NCBI GenBank assembly: GCA_020849625.1
Contig: JADLFV010000068.1
Coordinates: 1-64,000 of the forward strand
Source of the DNA: Phycisphaeraceae bacterium
GTDB lineage: Bacteria > Planctomycetota > Phycisphaerae > Phycisphaerales > Phycisphaeraceae
Direction of reading: 5' to 3'
DNA length: 64,000 bases
Of this stretch, positions 30,849-40,091 are shown piece after piece. The position numbers and the translations under genes are program-made. The notes under the pieces were generated by a model. It made no database searches. It worked only from the letters and a program-made list of their open reading frames with translations, and had not been told where the DNA came from. The first letter of the stretch is position 1. Every line of letters starts with the position of its first letter.

Positions 30849-32561
30849 TTACGTGTTCCACCATTTCAGGTCGATCTGCGGGAAGATCACGTCGTGGATG
30901 TCGGCATCCTCGACCTCGAATTTCTCCAGATCGGTCAGCTTGCCCAGGTAGGTCGAATCGGAGGCCAGCTTCTCGGCCAGGTCCAGCAGCGTTTCGAAGC
31001 GCGAGACGTGCAGCATGAATCGCTTGATGCCGTAATCCACGGCCTGGCCTCGGGTGATGATGAACTGCCAGTCAGAGGCTTGGAGCAGCAGCAATTCTCG
31101 CCCGGCTTTCTTGAGAAGCTGTTCGATGTCCGCGTTCTCTTTCCACGGCAACTGGTAACACGCCCGGCCGAAGTTGGTCTCGCAGCGGTATTCGATGTCC
31201 CACATCCAGTTGACGCGATCGTTGGTCCACACACGATGGTCACCGCCGTCACCCCAACTTCCCTCGGGCAGACTCACCGTCTTGTCGATAGGGTGCTTCT
31301 CGAGGAACTGCTCGGCGGTGGTCAGCTCGATGGAGTGATCGCTGGCCAGCGTCAGCCAGACGTCGCGCAGGAACTGGGGGCCTTCGAACCACCAGTGCCC
31401 GAATAACTCGGCGTCGAAGCTGGCGGTGACACAGCCGTGTCGGCCGCCGGTGTAATGCTGGTATTCGCCCAGGCGGTGGCGCACGGCATTGCAGAAGTGC
31501 TGCACGTGCTCGAAGAGCTTGCCGGGGATGTTGTCGGGGACGTACAGGTGCTTGTCGCCCAGGTCGGTGCGCGAGCCGGTGATCTTCCAGTAGCGCAGGC
31601 CGCGGCGGGGCCCCCATTTTTTGTGAAACTCCAGATAGACGCCGTCGGCCGGATACCCGATGGCTCCGGACCAGACGGTCTCGCAGATGGAGTTGTCACG
31701 AGCAAAGACGGTGGCGCGGGCCGGCCCGGTGCCGTCGGAGTTGACGCCGTGCGGCTCGAGCACGTGACGCCAGCCCCGGCCGGGATATTTGGTCGATTCG
31801 TCCCAGCCGACCTTGTGCCAGTTGCCTTCGTTACGGATGAACTCGCTGTTGGCGGCCTCGACCAGCGTGTGCTCGACGAAGAAGTGCTCGATGGTTTCGT
31901 CAGCGATCAGATGTTCGACGCCGACGCGGCGATCCTTGCCGCCCCAGTGGATCGGCGAACGCCAGGACCCGCCGGGCCGATAGGCGCACTCCGGCAGCCA
32001 CATGCCCTTGGGCTTGAAGCCGAGGATGCGATGGCTGGCCGCCAGACCCGCCCGCAATTGGGCGCGGATGGAGGTGTCCTCGTACAGCAACGGCAGATAG
32101 CCGTGCGTGGCGCAACTGGTCAGAATCTGAATGTGGCCTTCACGGGCAAAGCGTGCGAATTCGCCGGGAATGTCGCGCCCGATGCGCTGGAAGTCGGACT
32201 GGGCCTGGCGGTACCACTGAATCCAGCGGTCCGCCAGGTAGATCATGTGGCCGTGGTTGTACTTCTCAAAATCCTTGCGGTCCTCGCCGGCCCGTTCGAT
32301 GCGGTCTTCCAGGTAACGCTCGAAACCCTGCTTGAAGTGCTTGTGCGCCAACTGCTCCAGCAGCACGGGGGTGAGCCCGATGGTGGCCCTGGGGCTGACG
32401 TGGTGCAGCACACAGTGGCCGATGGCATCGAGGATGGGCAGATAGGTTTCCGCCGCCGCCTCGTAGAGCCAATCCTCGCCATGCGGCCAGACCCCGTGCC
32501 GCAACACATAAGGCAGGTGACCGTGCAGGACCAGAGCGAAGCTACCCAGCGGCTGAGTCAT
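30849..32561 (-). CDS. Glycoside hydrolase family 57, 1,4-alpha-glucan branching enzyme type
   Basis: A 570-aa cytoplasmic GH57 protein. FALVLHGHLPYVLRHG is conserved region 1, KPKGMWLPECAYRPGG contains the catalytic Glu (region 3), and TASFDAELFGHWWFEGPQFL the catalytic Asp (region 4). A C-terminal helical domain (DUF1957-like) follows, ending in FPQIDLKWW. Known GH57 members with this layout introduce alpha-1,6 branches into glycogen. No other glycogen gene is adjacent. The start fits the family N-terminus. Confidence 0.92.
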   Translation of the reverse strand: MTQPLGSFALVLHGHLPYVLRHGVWPHGEDWLYEAAAETYLPILDAIGHCVLHHVSPRATIGLTPVLLEQLAHKHFKQGFERYLEDRIERAGEDRKDFEKYNHGHMIYLADRWIQWYRQAQSDFQRIGRDIPGEFARFAREGHIQILTSCATHGYLPLLYEDTSIRAQLRAGLAASHRILGFKPKGMWLPECAYRPGGSWRSPIHWGGKDRRVGVEHLIADETIEHFFVEHTLVEAANSEFIRNEGNWHKVGWDESTKYPGRGWRHVLEPHGVNSDGTGPARATVFARDNSICETVWSGAIGYPADGVYLEFHKKWGPRRGLRYWKITGSRTDLGDKHLYVPDNIPGKLFEHVQHFCNAVRHRLGEYQHYTGGRHGCVTASFDAELFGHWWFEGPQFLRDVWLTLASDHSIELTTAEQFLEKHPIDKTVSLPEGSWGDGGDHRVWTNDRVNWMWDIEYRCETNFGRACYQLPWKENADIEQLLKKAGRELLLLQASDWQFIITRGQAVDYGIKRFMLHVSRFETLLDLAEKLASDSTYLGKLTDLEKFEVEDADIHDVIFPQIDLKWWNT

Positions 32562-32595
32562 GGACTCATGATAGCGAAGCGGACGAAGTGCGTTT

Positions 32596-32621
32596 GGCCT
32601 GGTCGCTTAAGCGACCAGGCC
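32596..32621. repeat. Perfect 26-bp palindrome between guaB and the GH57 gene
   Basis: The left half is GGCCTGGTCGCTT and the right half AAGCGACCAGGCC, with no mismatch. It lies 34 bp upstream of the GH57 start and about 105 bp after the guaB stop. Could be a REP-type hairpin or an operator; no T-run follows on the guaB side. Confidence 0.75.
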
Positions 32622-32725
32622 GTCGAGCTTGTGCGGACCAAAAAGATATTCGGCGGATCTTGACTGTTCCGGGTGCGAGGGAATGATATATCAAGTTCTC
32701 CCTGAGCAGCGAGCAGGATTGATCG

Positions 32726-34258
32726 TCAGCGGCCGGGCTCTTCGCCGCGGTACTCGAAGGAGTAGTTGGGGCTTTCCTTGGTGATCTGAATGTCGTGCGG
32801 GTGGCTTTCAGTCATACCGGCTGCACTGACGCGGATGAAGCGGGTGTCGCGGCGAAGCTGGGCGATGGTGGCGGTGCCGCAGTAGCCCATGCCCGCACGC
32901 AGGCCGCCGGCCATCTGATAGACGAAGTCGCTTAACGGGCCACGGTAAGGCACGCGACCTTCCACACCCTCGGGCACGAGCTTGCCCCCGGAAGTTCCTT
33001 TTTGACCGTAACGATCAGCCGAGCCGGCCATCATGGCGCCTTGACTGCCCATGCCGCGGTAGGTCTTGTAGCGGCGGCCCATGTGGATGACCATTTCGCC
33101 GGGCGATTCGTCGAGGCCGGCAAACAGCGACCCGAGCATCACGGCACTGGCGCCGGCCGCCAGGGCCTTGGTGATGTCGCCGGAAGCTCGAATGCCACCA
33201 TCGGCTATCACCGGAATCTTCCGCGGGGTGGCGGCTTGGCAGGCGTTGAAAATGGCGGTGATCTGCGGCACACCGACGCCGGAGACGATCCGGGTGGTGC
33301 AGATGGACCCGGGCCCGATGCCGACTTTCACCGCGTCGGCGCCGGCGTCGATCAGATCGGCAGCGCCCTGTTCGGTGGCGACGTTGCCGGCAATGATTTC
33401 AATCTTGTGGGTGGACTTGATCCGGCGCACGGTGTCGATGACGTTTTCGCTGTGGCCGTGGGCCGAGTCAACGATCAGCACATCGACCTCAGCCTTGAGC
33501 AGGGCTTCGACGCGATCGAGTTGATGCACGCCCACGGCCGCACCGACCCGCAGCCGGCCGCGGCCGTCGCGGCAACTGAGCGGAAACTGCGTCAGCTTGG
33601 CGATGTCGCGCATGGTGATCAGGCCGGTGAGGTTGAACTGATCGTCAACCAGCAGCAGCTTCTCGACCTTGTTCTCGTTGAGGATGGCCTCGGCCTGCTC
33701 GATGGTGGTGTGCGGCGGGGCGGTGACCAGACGCTCGTGGGTCATCACGTCGCGCACGGGCTTGGCGTCGTCGGTCAGGAACATCATGTCGCGGCGGGTG
33801 ACGATGCCGACAACTTTCTGGCGGTGGGGTTTGGATGATTCGCCCGGCCCGCTGAAGCGGGCCTCGCCCCCCCCGGTGGGGATGGTGATGGGGACGCCGG
33901 AGATGTTGTGGGTGTGCATCAGCTCGCGGATACGGCTGGCGGGAGCGTCGGGGGGCAGGGTGACCGGGTCGGTGATGACGCCGTTGGCCGAGCGTTTGAC
34001 TTTGACCACCTCGCGGGCCTGGTCCTCGATGGAGAGGTTTTTGTGGATGACGCCCAGGCCGCCTTCCTGTGCCAGGGCGATGGCCAGGGCGGACTCGGTG
34101 ACGGTGTCCATGGGCGCAGAGAGCAGAGGAATGTTGAGGCGGATGTTGGCTGTCAGTTGGGTGGACAGGTCGGTCTGAGCGGGGATGACGCTGCTGCGTT
34201 GGGGGAGCAGCAGGACGTCGTCGAAGGTGATGCCGTCGGTGAGGATGCGGTCTTCCAT
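32726..34258 (-). CDS. guaB: IMP dehydrogenase
   Basis: A 510-aa enzyme oxidising IMP to XMP with NAD+, the first committed step to [19 protein letters not shown] at the N-terminus; tandem CBS domains about residues 95-235; [17 protein letters not shown] with the catalytic Cys; [10 protein letters not shown] and the flap. A Gly/Lys-rich loop ([14 protein letters not shown]) in the flap region is encoded across a CTTCCGGGGG motif. A second variable loop ([19 protein letters not shown]) lies within the CBS region. The gene has the usual ATG start. Confidence 0.96.
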   Translation of the reverse strand: MEDRILTDGITFDDVLLLPQRSSVIPAQTDLSTQLTANIRLNIPLLSAPMDTVTESALAIALAQEGGLGVIHKNLSIEDQAREVVKVKRSANGVITDPVTLPPDAPASRIRELMHTHNISGVPITIPTGGGEARFSGPGESSKPHRQKVVGIVTRRDMMFLTDDAKPVRDVMTHERLVTAPPHTTIEQAEAILNENKVEKLLLVDDQFNLTGLITMRDIAKLTQFPLSCRDGRGRLRVGAAVGVHQLDRVEALLKAEVDVLIVDSAHGHSENVIDTVRRIKSTHKIEIIAGNVATEQGAADLIDAGADAVKVGIGPGSICTTRIVSGVGVPQITAIFNACQAATPRKIPVIADGGIRASGDITKALAAGASAVMLGSLFAGLDESPGEMVIHMGRRYKTYRGMGSQGAMMAGSADRYGQKGTSGGKLVPEGVEGRVPYRGPLSDFVYQMAGGLRAGMGYCGTATIAQLRRDTRFIRVSAAGMTESHPHDIQITKESPNYSFEYRGEEPGR

Positions 34259-34289
34259 GTGGTAGAGATACGACGAGCGAGGTCGTTCG

Positions 34290-35362
34290 TCAAGCCAAAG
34301 CCCGCCATCTCCTGATGGCGGGTGACCTGATGGCGGGTGACCTGATGGCGGGTGACCTGATGGCGGTGGTGGCGAACAGGAAACCCGGCAACGGGAGTTG
34401 CCGGGCTTTGGACAATGCGGATACGATACTTCGTATGGACGGGGCGTGGGAGGACTGGTACCACTGCATGGCCAACGCCTATGGCACTTGGCTGCCGGGT
34501 GATCCCCGGGGCTTTCGCACGCGGCATCACCGCGAGCACCTCGAAGGTGATTACAAGCAGCCGCCGCCGACCGGCCGTTATGAGCAACGGCACCACAACG
34601 CGCGGCAGCTATTGCGGCAGAGCCAGATCGTGCTGGAAGCCTTTGACGTCCGATTGTTCACCTGCCGCGTCTTTGGTCATGCCTTGTTGTTTCATCAGAT
34701 TGAACTGCGTGAGTTGTGCCTGTCGCGCGTGCATCTGCACCTGTTGGCCCGCTTTCGGCCGCCACCAGCCGAGTCGAAACTGTGGCAATACGCGCCGCGC
34801 AAAATCCATGGCGCCCCCCAAAGCCCGCCATCTCCCGATGGCGGGCTGTCCGATGGCGGGCTGTCCGATGGCACTGGTGACAATCAGCAGGCCCGGCAAC
34901 GGGAGTTGCCGGGCTTTGGGCTGGGGGCAATCGATCTTGATGATCTGCGCAACCCGTTGCCACGGTGGGTGATCGGCAAGGCCAAATCGTGGACGGCGCG
35001 GCAACTGAAGACGCAAGGGCATCTGCCCGATCAACCGGGCTCGGTGTTCGCTGAAAAGGGCAAGGTCGTGCCGATCCGGGATGTGGCCCACGGTGACACG
35101 GTTGCGGGATACATTCGCGATCACGCGGAAAAAGAAAACGCCGCCGTGTGGTCGCTGCACGTTCTGGATGTTTGACTCTATCGCAAAGTCCCGCAACTCG
35201 CGTTCAAAGCCCGGCCATACCCTTTCCAAGCCCGGCCATACCCCTTCAAAGCCCGGCAACTCCCGTTGCCGGGTTCTGTTCTGTGGACCGGTTGGTCTTT
35301 CGCGCGCGTGTCGCTTCAGGGCCCACCCGGCAACGGGAGCTGAGGGGCTTTGGGTATGTGTG
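34290..35362. mobile_element. RAYT transposase locus with REP palindromes
   Basis: REP hairpins lie before, inside and after the transposase gene. 34296-34365 has AAGCCCGCCATC followed by four tandem TGATGGCGGGTGACC units. 34383-34411 has CCCGGCAACGGGAGTTGCCG. 34813-34870 has CGCCATCTCCCGATGGCGGG and copies. 34886-34918 has a further GGCAACGGGAGTTGCC hairpin. 35190-35275 has three AAGCCCGG units, the last a full hairpin. 35325-35352 has a decayed one. All share an AAGCCC or GGGCTT end. Confidence 0.85.
34435..35175 (+). CDS. IS200-like Y1 transposase, REP-associated (RAYT) type
   Basis: A 246-aa HUH-family protein. It begins [20 protein letters not shown], a segment typical of planctomycete REP-associated transposases. 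VHLHLLARF carries the His-hydrophobic-His metal motif, and [11 protein letters not shown] near the C-terminus offers the catalytic Tyr. Known reaction: single-strand DNA cleavage and joining at REP hairpins. About 35 residues ([13 protein letters not shown] to RQRELPGFG) are translated REP sequence, so two REPs sit in frame within the gene. ATG 34435 is used; the open frame extends upstream through tandem REP units. The frame is intact, but activity is uncertain. Confidence 0.82.
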   Translation: MDGAWEDWYHCMANAYGTWLPGDPRGFRTRHHREHLEGDYKQPPPTGRYEQRHHNARQLLRQSQIVLEAFDVRLFTCRVFGHALLFHQIELRELCLSRVHLHLLARFRPPPAESKLWQYAPRKIHGAPQSPPSPDGGLSDGGLSDGTGDNQQARQRELPGFGLGAIDLDDLRNPLPRWVIGKAKSWTARQLKTQGHLPDQPGSVFAEKGKVVPIRDVAHGDTVAGYIRDHAEKENAAVWSLHVLDV

Positions 35363-35373
35363 TGGGGGGTTGA

Positions 35374-35408
35374 CAAAAAACCCGGCCGCCCCATGGAGGG
35401 CGGCCGGG
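35374..35408 (-). terminator. Intrinsic terminator of the prepilin gene
   Basis: On the minus strand CCCGGCCGCCC pairs with GGGCGGCCGGG (11-bp stem, 6-base loop) followed by TTTTTT, 34 bp after the prepilin stop. Confidence 0.88.
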
Positions 35409-35441
35409 ACATGTTTCAGATGAACTCGATTGAGAGAACGA

Positions 35442-36278
35442 TTACTTCTGATTGGTCTGGTCACCGGCGGCGATGCAAGAGGCGCCGTCGTAAACAAACA
35501 CCGCGTTGTAGTAGGTGAAGTTCGTGCCGCTGACGACGGGGGTTGAGGTGCCCTGGTTGGCGCCGGGGCCTGAATCCGTGAAGAGGTTATCGCCGTCGAT
35601 GCTGGGGCCGGAGCCGAACTTGGTCTGCACCAGGTGGGTGGTGGAGAAGGCGGTGTGGTTATCGCCCCAGGCGACGCTGCCGCGCCAATCACCGCTGTCC
35701 ACGTCAGTGTGGATGGAGCTGATGCCGGAGCCTTGGGTGGTGGTGACGCCGACACCGGTATTGCGGTCGCCCATGAGGGCGGCTTCGCTGTTGAGGGTTT
35801 CGCTCCACTCCGCGCGACGGCCGGTGTTGTTGGTGGGGGGGATTTCCGTGGTGCCGCCAGCGACGTCGGAGAGCCGGAGCATGGCGAAGGAGAACTGGTT
35901 GCTGGAGACGGAGCCGGTGGTCCACTCGGTCTTGGTCTCCGCGGGGCTGAGCATGTATTCGCCGGTGAAGTAGTTGCCGTCGAGCATCAACTCATAGCGG
36001 ACGGCGGGGCGCTCGCCGCCGGCGTTGGTCTGGACCTTGTCGTTCGTCGCATTGGGATACAGATTGCCGGTGGCGGTCAGGCCGGGGAACTTGCTGCCGT
36101 TGGACTGGGCGAACATCACCATGGACTGGTGGATGCCGCGGACCTGGGAGTTGGATTGCATTTGCCGCGCGGTACGACGAGCGGCACCCAGGGCCGGCAG
36201 CAGGATGCCGATGAGCAGCGCGATGATCGAGATGACCACCAGCAGCTCAATCAGGGTGAAACCTTTACGTGTCTTCAT
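35442..36278 (-). CDS. Prepilin-type (type II pseudopilin-like) protein
   Basis: A 278-aa protein with a type III signal at the very N-terminus: KTRKGFTLIELLVVISIIAL, cleaved after Gly and methylated on Phe by prepilin peptidase, followed by one membrane helix. The remainder is a Ser/Thr/Gly/Asn-rich globular part typical of the large prepilin-like families expanded in planctomycetes. It has few charged residues and ends with FVYDGASCIAAGDQTNQK. It stands apart from the pilus cluster at 42-49 kb, has its own strong terminator and so is probably monocistronic. Confidence 0.88.
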   Translation of the reverse strand: MKTRKGFTLIELLVVISIIALLIGILLPALGAARRTARQMQSNSQVRGIHQSMVMFAQSNGSKFPGLTATGNLYPNATNDKVQTNAGGERPAVRYELMLDGNYFTGEYMLSPAETKTEWTTGSVSSNQFSFAMLRLSDVAGGTTEIPPTNNTGRRAEWSETLNSEAALMGDRNTGVGVTTTQGSGISSIHTDVDSGDWRGSVAWGDNHTAFSTTHLVQTKFGSGPSIDGDNLFTDSGPGANQGTSTPVVSGTNFTYYNAVFVYDGASCIAAGDQTNQK

Positions 36279-36746
36279 GTCAAGAGCTCCTGAAAGAGTG
36301 AACGGAAAGAGTGCGGAACAACGTACAACCTATCATACCAAAGCCAGTCGATTCGCAGCAAACCACGGGGTGCGTTTGCTTTCTGTGACCTTCATGGGGA
36401 ATCGGCGGTCAACGTCTGACGGCCGTGTGTTGTGGCGGGTGATCCTGGGCAGGTCAGCCCCATGCGGTCAGCCGCTGCTTGCCGGGCATGTCGGTTGTGA
36501 TGCTTCGATCACAACGCATGGCGGCGTAGTCCAAGCCCGCGTCGAGGGTTCTGCTGAATCAAAAGCTGTTCAGGTTAATCCCAATCGGCCGCATCAGCCC
36601 GTCGTGTTTACACAACGCCCCGCAAGTGCCGTGACAGCCTTGTCTCGTTGCAGCGGCTTTCTCCGCCTGACACCTCAAATAGTACCTTCGCCCGGGAGTC
36701 GGTGTCAAGCGAAATCCCTTTGGGGAAAGCCGCTATCATACGGATT
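36279..36746. other. 468-bp gene-free divergent region between prepilin and hemB
   Basis: Both strands were read. Short open frames exist but look like neither known protein nor well-biased coding sequence. The region must hold two divergent promoters; no palindrome, riboswitch-like structure or repeat stands out. Confidence 0.5.
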
Positions 36747-37778
36747 ATGGCGGATTTACCTGCTCACCGTCCTGGCTTGCATCGCAGACTGCGGCGGTTA
36801 CGGGCGACCGAGGGCCTGCGGCTGGCCGTCGCCGACGTGACAATCCCCCGTCATTGCCTGATTTACCCCATCTTTGTCTCCGATAACCAGCAGACGACCC
36901 CCGTGGCTTCCATGCCCGGCGTCCAGCAGTGGCCGGTCGCGGCCGCACTCGAGCAGATGCGGCAGTGGATCGACCTGGGACTGACCAGTTTCCTGCTGTT
37001 CGGCGTCACCCCCGGCCCCCGCAAGAACGCCACAGGGGATTATGCCCTGTCGCCCGATTGCCCGGTCAACCGCCTGCTGGCATTGGCCCGCGAGGCTGAC
37101 CTGCCCGCCACGCTGATCGCCGACGCCTGCTTCTGTGAATACACCGACCACGGCCACTGCGGCATCCTCACCGCGGACGCCGCCGACCCGATGGTGGTGG
37201 ATAACGACCGCACGCTGGAACAGCTCGGCCGCCTCGCCGTGGCCCAGGCCAAAGCCGGTGCGGAGATCATCGCCCCGTCGGGCATGATGGACGGCGGCGT
37301 GGCGGCGATCCGTGCAGCGCTGGATGCGGCCGGCTTCGCCGGCACCGCCATCATGGGTTACAGCGTCAAATACTGTTCGAGTTTCTACGGCCCATTCCGC
37401 GAAGCCGGCGGCTGCACGCTGGAGCACAGCGCGGATCGGCCGACGCATCGCCGTGCGTACCAGATGGATTACCGCCGCAGCCGCGAATGGCGCAGCGAGC
37501 TGGAGGCGGACATCGCCGAGGGCGCCGACATCGTGATGGTCAAGCCGGCCCTGTGCTACCTGGACGTGATCCGGCAGGTGCGCGATGCGTGCTGTCTGCC
37601 GGTGGCGGCATACCAGGTCAGCGGTGAATACGCTATGCTGCACGCCGCCTCCCAGCGCGGCTGGCTGGATCTCAAACAGACAGCGCTGGAGAGCACATAC
37701 GCCATCCGCCGGGCAGGCGCGGACCTGGTGATTTCATACTTTGCGCCGCAGATTTTACAATGGCGGATGGCGGAATGA
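36747..37778 (+). CDS. hemB: Delta-aminolevulinic acid dehydratase (porphobilinogen synthase)
   Basis: A 343-aa enzyme condensing two 5-aminolevulinate molecules to porphobilinogen (haem pathway). RRLRATEGLRLAVADVTI and LIYPIFVSD start the fold. DACFCEYTDHGHCG supplies the zinc cysteines. MGYSVKYCSSFYGPFREA and VMVKPALCYLD carry the two active-site lysines. The catalytic metal is therefore likely zinc. ATG 36747 fits the family; the frame runs upstream without a better start. The stop lies just before the left arm of the second four-helix-bundle element. Confidence 0.95.
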   Translation: MADLPAHRPGLHRRLRRLRATEGLRLAVADVTIPRHCLIYPIFVSDNQQTTPVASMPGVQQWPVAAALEQMRQWIDLGLTSFLLFGVTPGPRKNATGDYALSPDCPVNRLLALAREADLPATLIADACFCEYTDHGHCGILTADAADPMVVDNDRTLEQLGRLAVAQAKAGAEIIAPSGMMDGGVAAIRAALDAAGFAGTAIMGYSVKYCSSFYGPFREAGGCTLEHSADRPTHRRAYQMDYRRSREWRSELEADIAEGADIVMVKPALCYLDVIRQVRDACCLPVAAYQVSGEYAMLHAASQRGWLDLKQTALESTYAIRRAGADLVISYFAPQILQWRMAE

Positions 37779-37784
37779 CCAATG

Positions 37785-38301
37785 GGCAAATGTCTAATGC
37801 CTAATGTCTACTGTCTAATACCACAAATCTCTCATGCTTAGAAGGGGGCATTTGATGACAGGGGACGCGGGTGAGGACACGGGGCAGAAACAGAGTTACG
37901 ACTTGGAGGAAAGGACGGCTAGATTTGGGCAGGACGTGATCGCATTTGCCAAGACCCTATCGCGGTCCACGATCAATGAAGTCTTGATAAAGCAACTGGT
38001 AAGATCAGGAACGAGCATCGGGGCCAATTACTGTGAGGCGGACGATGCAGAAAGTCGAAAGGACTTTCGTCACAAGGTCGGCTTGTGTAAGAAGGAATCG
38101 CGGGAAACCAAGCACTGGTTTCGCATGATAGCAACCGCTGAACCAACGCGGCGAAGTGAAGTGGTTGTGCTCTGGCGTGAGGCAAAGGAACTTCATTTGA
38201 TCTTCACTTCAATTCGCAGGAGCATCGATGCCGGCTAACCACCATACATTACCCGCCGACTTCCCAGGCATTAGACATTAGTCATTAGACATTAGACATT
38301 C
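37785..38301. mobile_element. Four-helix-bundle gene enclosed by inverted short-period repeat arms (element 2)
   Basis: Left arm 37785-37821 repeats AATGTCT, AATGCCT and ACTGTCT. Right arm 38266-38301 carries GGCATTAGACATTAGTCATT and ATTAGACATTAGACATT, the complement. Only the gene 37855-38238 lies between. The repeat unit is unrelated to that of element 1 although the architecture is the same. The element fills the space between hemB and the next gene, whose ATG follows 6 bp after the right arm. Confidence 0.75.
37855..38238 (+). CDS. Four-helix-bundle protein (S23-like), second and divergent copy
   Basis: A 127-aa all-helical protein. LEERTARFGQDVIAFAKTLS, VLIKQLVRSGTSIGANYCEA and DFRHKVGLCKKESRETKHWF follow the family helix pattern; GTSIGANYCEA replaces the SVPSNIAEG signature. 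Subfamily differs from the copy at 20294, so the two were probably acquired separately. GGGGG lies 6 bp before ATG 37855. GC is visibly lower (about half) than neighbouring genes, a sign of transfer. Function unknown, as for the family. Confidence 0.85.
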   Translation: MTGDAGEDTGQKQSYDLEERTARFGQDVIAFAKTLSRSTINEVLIKQLVRSGTSIGANYCEADDAESRKDFRHKVGLCKKESRETKHWFRMIATAEPTRRSEVVVLWREAKELHLIFTSIRRSIDAG

Positions 38302-38307
38302 ATACCC

Positions 38308-39180
38308 ATGCTTCCCAGCCTCAAACAGCGCCTCATCCTCCTCCTGGCCGTGCTGATCGGCACGTGGTGCCTGCTGATAGTGCGCCAGCCGCTGCAGACG
38401 ATCGATCAGGGGCCGGGATTGAGTCTGCTGATTGCGCAGGTGGGATTGCCGATGGGGCTGGCGTATCTGCTGCTGGGTAGTCTGGCGGCACTGGTGTTGG
38501 GCGTGCTGGCGTCGGGGGCGGCCCATCCGCTGGCGGGGGTGTTCAGCATTTCGTTGAGCCTGGCCATCCTCGCTGTTCGCGGGGGGGCGATCGACGGATT
38601 GCTCTGGCGGGCTGATTCTCCGCGGGTTTATCTGATGCTGGCGCTGGAGTCGCTGATCTGGGTGGTGTGGCTGGTCATGGTGATAGTGGTGGTGGCCCGC
38701 TCGCGCTTGTGGGTGCGCAGACGCTTCCCCAGGCTGACCACCGAACAGCACTTCGGCACCACCACCAAGCTGCGCTTCCCCGGCTTCGATGCATTGCTGG
38801 CCGGGCTGACCTGCGCCACCGTGGGCGGACTGGCCAGTTGGGTGCTGCTGACCAGCACCGACAGCGGGCAGGTGTTCGGCGGCCTGATGATCAGCTTCGC
38901 CCTGGGCGGGTTGATCGCGCAGCAGGTGGTCAACGGCGGCAATCCAGCGGCCATCGTGCTCAGTCCCATGTTGGTGGCGATCAGCGCGTATCTCTACGTG
39001 TGGATGAAATACCCCGACATGCAGGCGCTGCTGCTGGGCTGGAACACCGGGCAGCTTCCTGCCTTGGCACGGGCATTGCCGATCCATTACGCCTCCGCGG
39101 CCGTGGCCGGCTGCATCATCGGCGTCACGCTGGCACAGGCGATCGAACACGCGCGAAACAGCGCCGCGGAAGCAGCTTAG
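38308..39180 (+). CDS. Multi-pass membrane protein of unknown function
   Basis: A 290-aa inner-membrane protein with seven or so hydrophobic segments: LILLLAVLIGTWCLLIV, GLAYLLLGSLAALVLGVLAS, LIWVVWLVMVIVVVAR, ATVGGLASWVLLTS and GCIIGVTLAQAIEH, among others. A basic cytoplasmic loop (RSRLWVRRRFPRLTTEQHFG) sits mid-protein. The layout resembles planctomycete-specific membrane proteins, but I cannot name a family. The ATG lies 6 bp after a repeat arm and no ribosome site is seen. Confidence 0.72.
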   Translation: MLPSLKQRLILLLAVLIGTWCLLIVRQPLQTIDQGPGLSLLIAQVGLPMGLAYLLLGSLAALVLGVLASGAAHPLAGVFSISLSLAILAVRGGAIDGLLWRADSPRVYLMLALESLIWVVWLVMVIVVVARSRLWVRRRFPRLTTEQHFGTTTKLRFPGFDALLAGLTCATVGGLASWVLLTSTDSGQVFGGLMISFALGGLIAQQVVNGGNPAAIVLSPMLVAISAYLYVWMKYPDMQALLLGWNTGQLPALARALPIHYASAAVAGCIIGVTLAQAIEHARNSAAEAA

Positions 39181-39232
39181 TTTAGCCGCCGAGCTTGCTC
39201 GGCGCCGTGCGAGCAAGCTCGCACGCTAAACG
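39181..39232. repeat. Double REP hairpin between convergent genes
   Basis: TTTAGCCGCCGAGCTTGCTCGGCG (two joined arms) and GTGCGAGCAAGCTCGCAC lie back to back, closed by TTAGCC and GCTAAA. Typical bidirectional REP or terminator structure. Confidence 0.8.
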
Positions 39233-39233
39233 C

Positions 39234-39848
39234 TCATTTCACCGGTATGCGCAGGATCGTGCGCAGCTTCTGCGGCTTGGTTCGACGCGGATCGGATAGA
39301 TAAATCTCGTGATGGCGACCGTGCGGCCGACGCTTCTGCGCGGCGGCGAAGGCCAGCATGCGCTCGATGGTGGTTGTTTCTTCGCTGTACGGCCCGATGT
39401 GCAGCATCTGCACGCAGGCGCCCTCAGCCCCGCGCTCCAGCTTCACCTGCTCGAAGGCCGGAGGCTTCTTCTTGTCGCGCAACTTGTCTTTGGCTTGTGT
39501 GAGGTCACGCTCGGTGATTTCCAGCGGCGTGCGAATCAGCAACTGCCATCGCCACTGATCGCGCGGCGCCAGCGTGATGTTCGGCTGGTCGCTGTCCACC
39601 CACCACAGTCCCTCCAGCGGGGCGATCTTGTAGTCGCCTTTGCCGGCGAACTTGCGGGTCATCTTGATGGTGTACGCCACGCCGTAGAGTCCGCCCACAG
39701 CATCCTGAAAGGTCTCGCTTTCCGGAGCGCCCCGGCTGGTGATGGTCAGATAGCTGCCTTCGTTGACCACGACCAGGCACGGCTGTCTGGCGTCGGCGGC
39801 ATACTCATCAGCGTGCTGCTTGAACAGGTCGATTTTGGCATCCGGCAT
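39234..39848 (-). CDS. GyrI-like domain protein
   Basis: A 204-aa soluble protein resembling the GyrI-like small-molecule-binding (SHS2) fold. Pointers are FQDAVGGLYGVAYTIKMTRK, APLEGLWWVD, WQLLIRTPLEITERDL, then LHIGPYSEETTTIERMLAF and a C-terminal HHEIYLSDPRRTKPQKLRTI. This pattern is typical of the stand-alone GyrI-like family, which lacks a DNA-binding domain. Relatives bind or hydrolyse small aromatic compounds; the ligand is unknown. Confidence 0.85.
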   Translation of the reverse strand: MPDAKIDLFKQHADEYAADARQPCLVVVNEGSYLTITSRGAPESETFQDAVGGLYGVAYTIKMTRKFAGKGDYKIAPLEGLWWVDSDQPNITLAPRDQWRWQLLIRTPLEITERDLTQAKDKLRDKKKPPAFEQVKLERGAEGACVQMLHIGPYSEETTTIERMLAFAAAQKRRPHGRHHEIYLSDPRRTKPQKLRTILRIPVK

Positions 39849-39930
39849 GGCGATATGGTAATCGCTGAGAACCGAATCGACAGTCAGCGCAGCATCTGAC
39901 GCCTACCTGCACAGGGCCTGACAAACGCAA

Positions 39931-39970
39931 CAAAAAGACGGCGGCATGGTCCCACCCGACCATGCCGCCG
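39931..39970 (-). terminator. Intrinsic terminator of the fibro-slime gene
   Basis: CGGCGGCATGGTC pairs with GACCATGCCGCCG (13-bp perfect stem, 6-base loop), followed on the minus strand by a TCTTTTT run. Further small hairpins lie at 40010-40038 and about 40053-40068, between this and the stop codon. Confidence 0.85.
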
Positions 39971-40091
39971 CAAAACGAAACCGGGTTGTTCAGCCGCCGT
40001 TCTGCAAAAGCGTCCCTCGGTGCTCAGCCAAGGGACGCCGCGTTTGGTGACAACACCCGAAGGGTGTGTCCATCAGGAGATTGCATGCAGA

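Noticed and set aside
31437-32663. 408-aa open frame opposite the GH57 gene
   Set aside because: GH57 catalytic motifs are on the minus strand. The frame lacks any protein-family signal.
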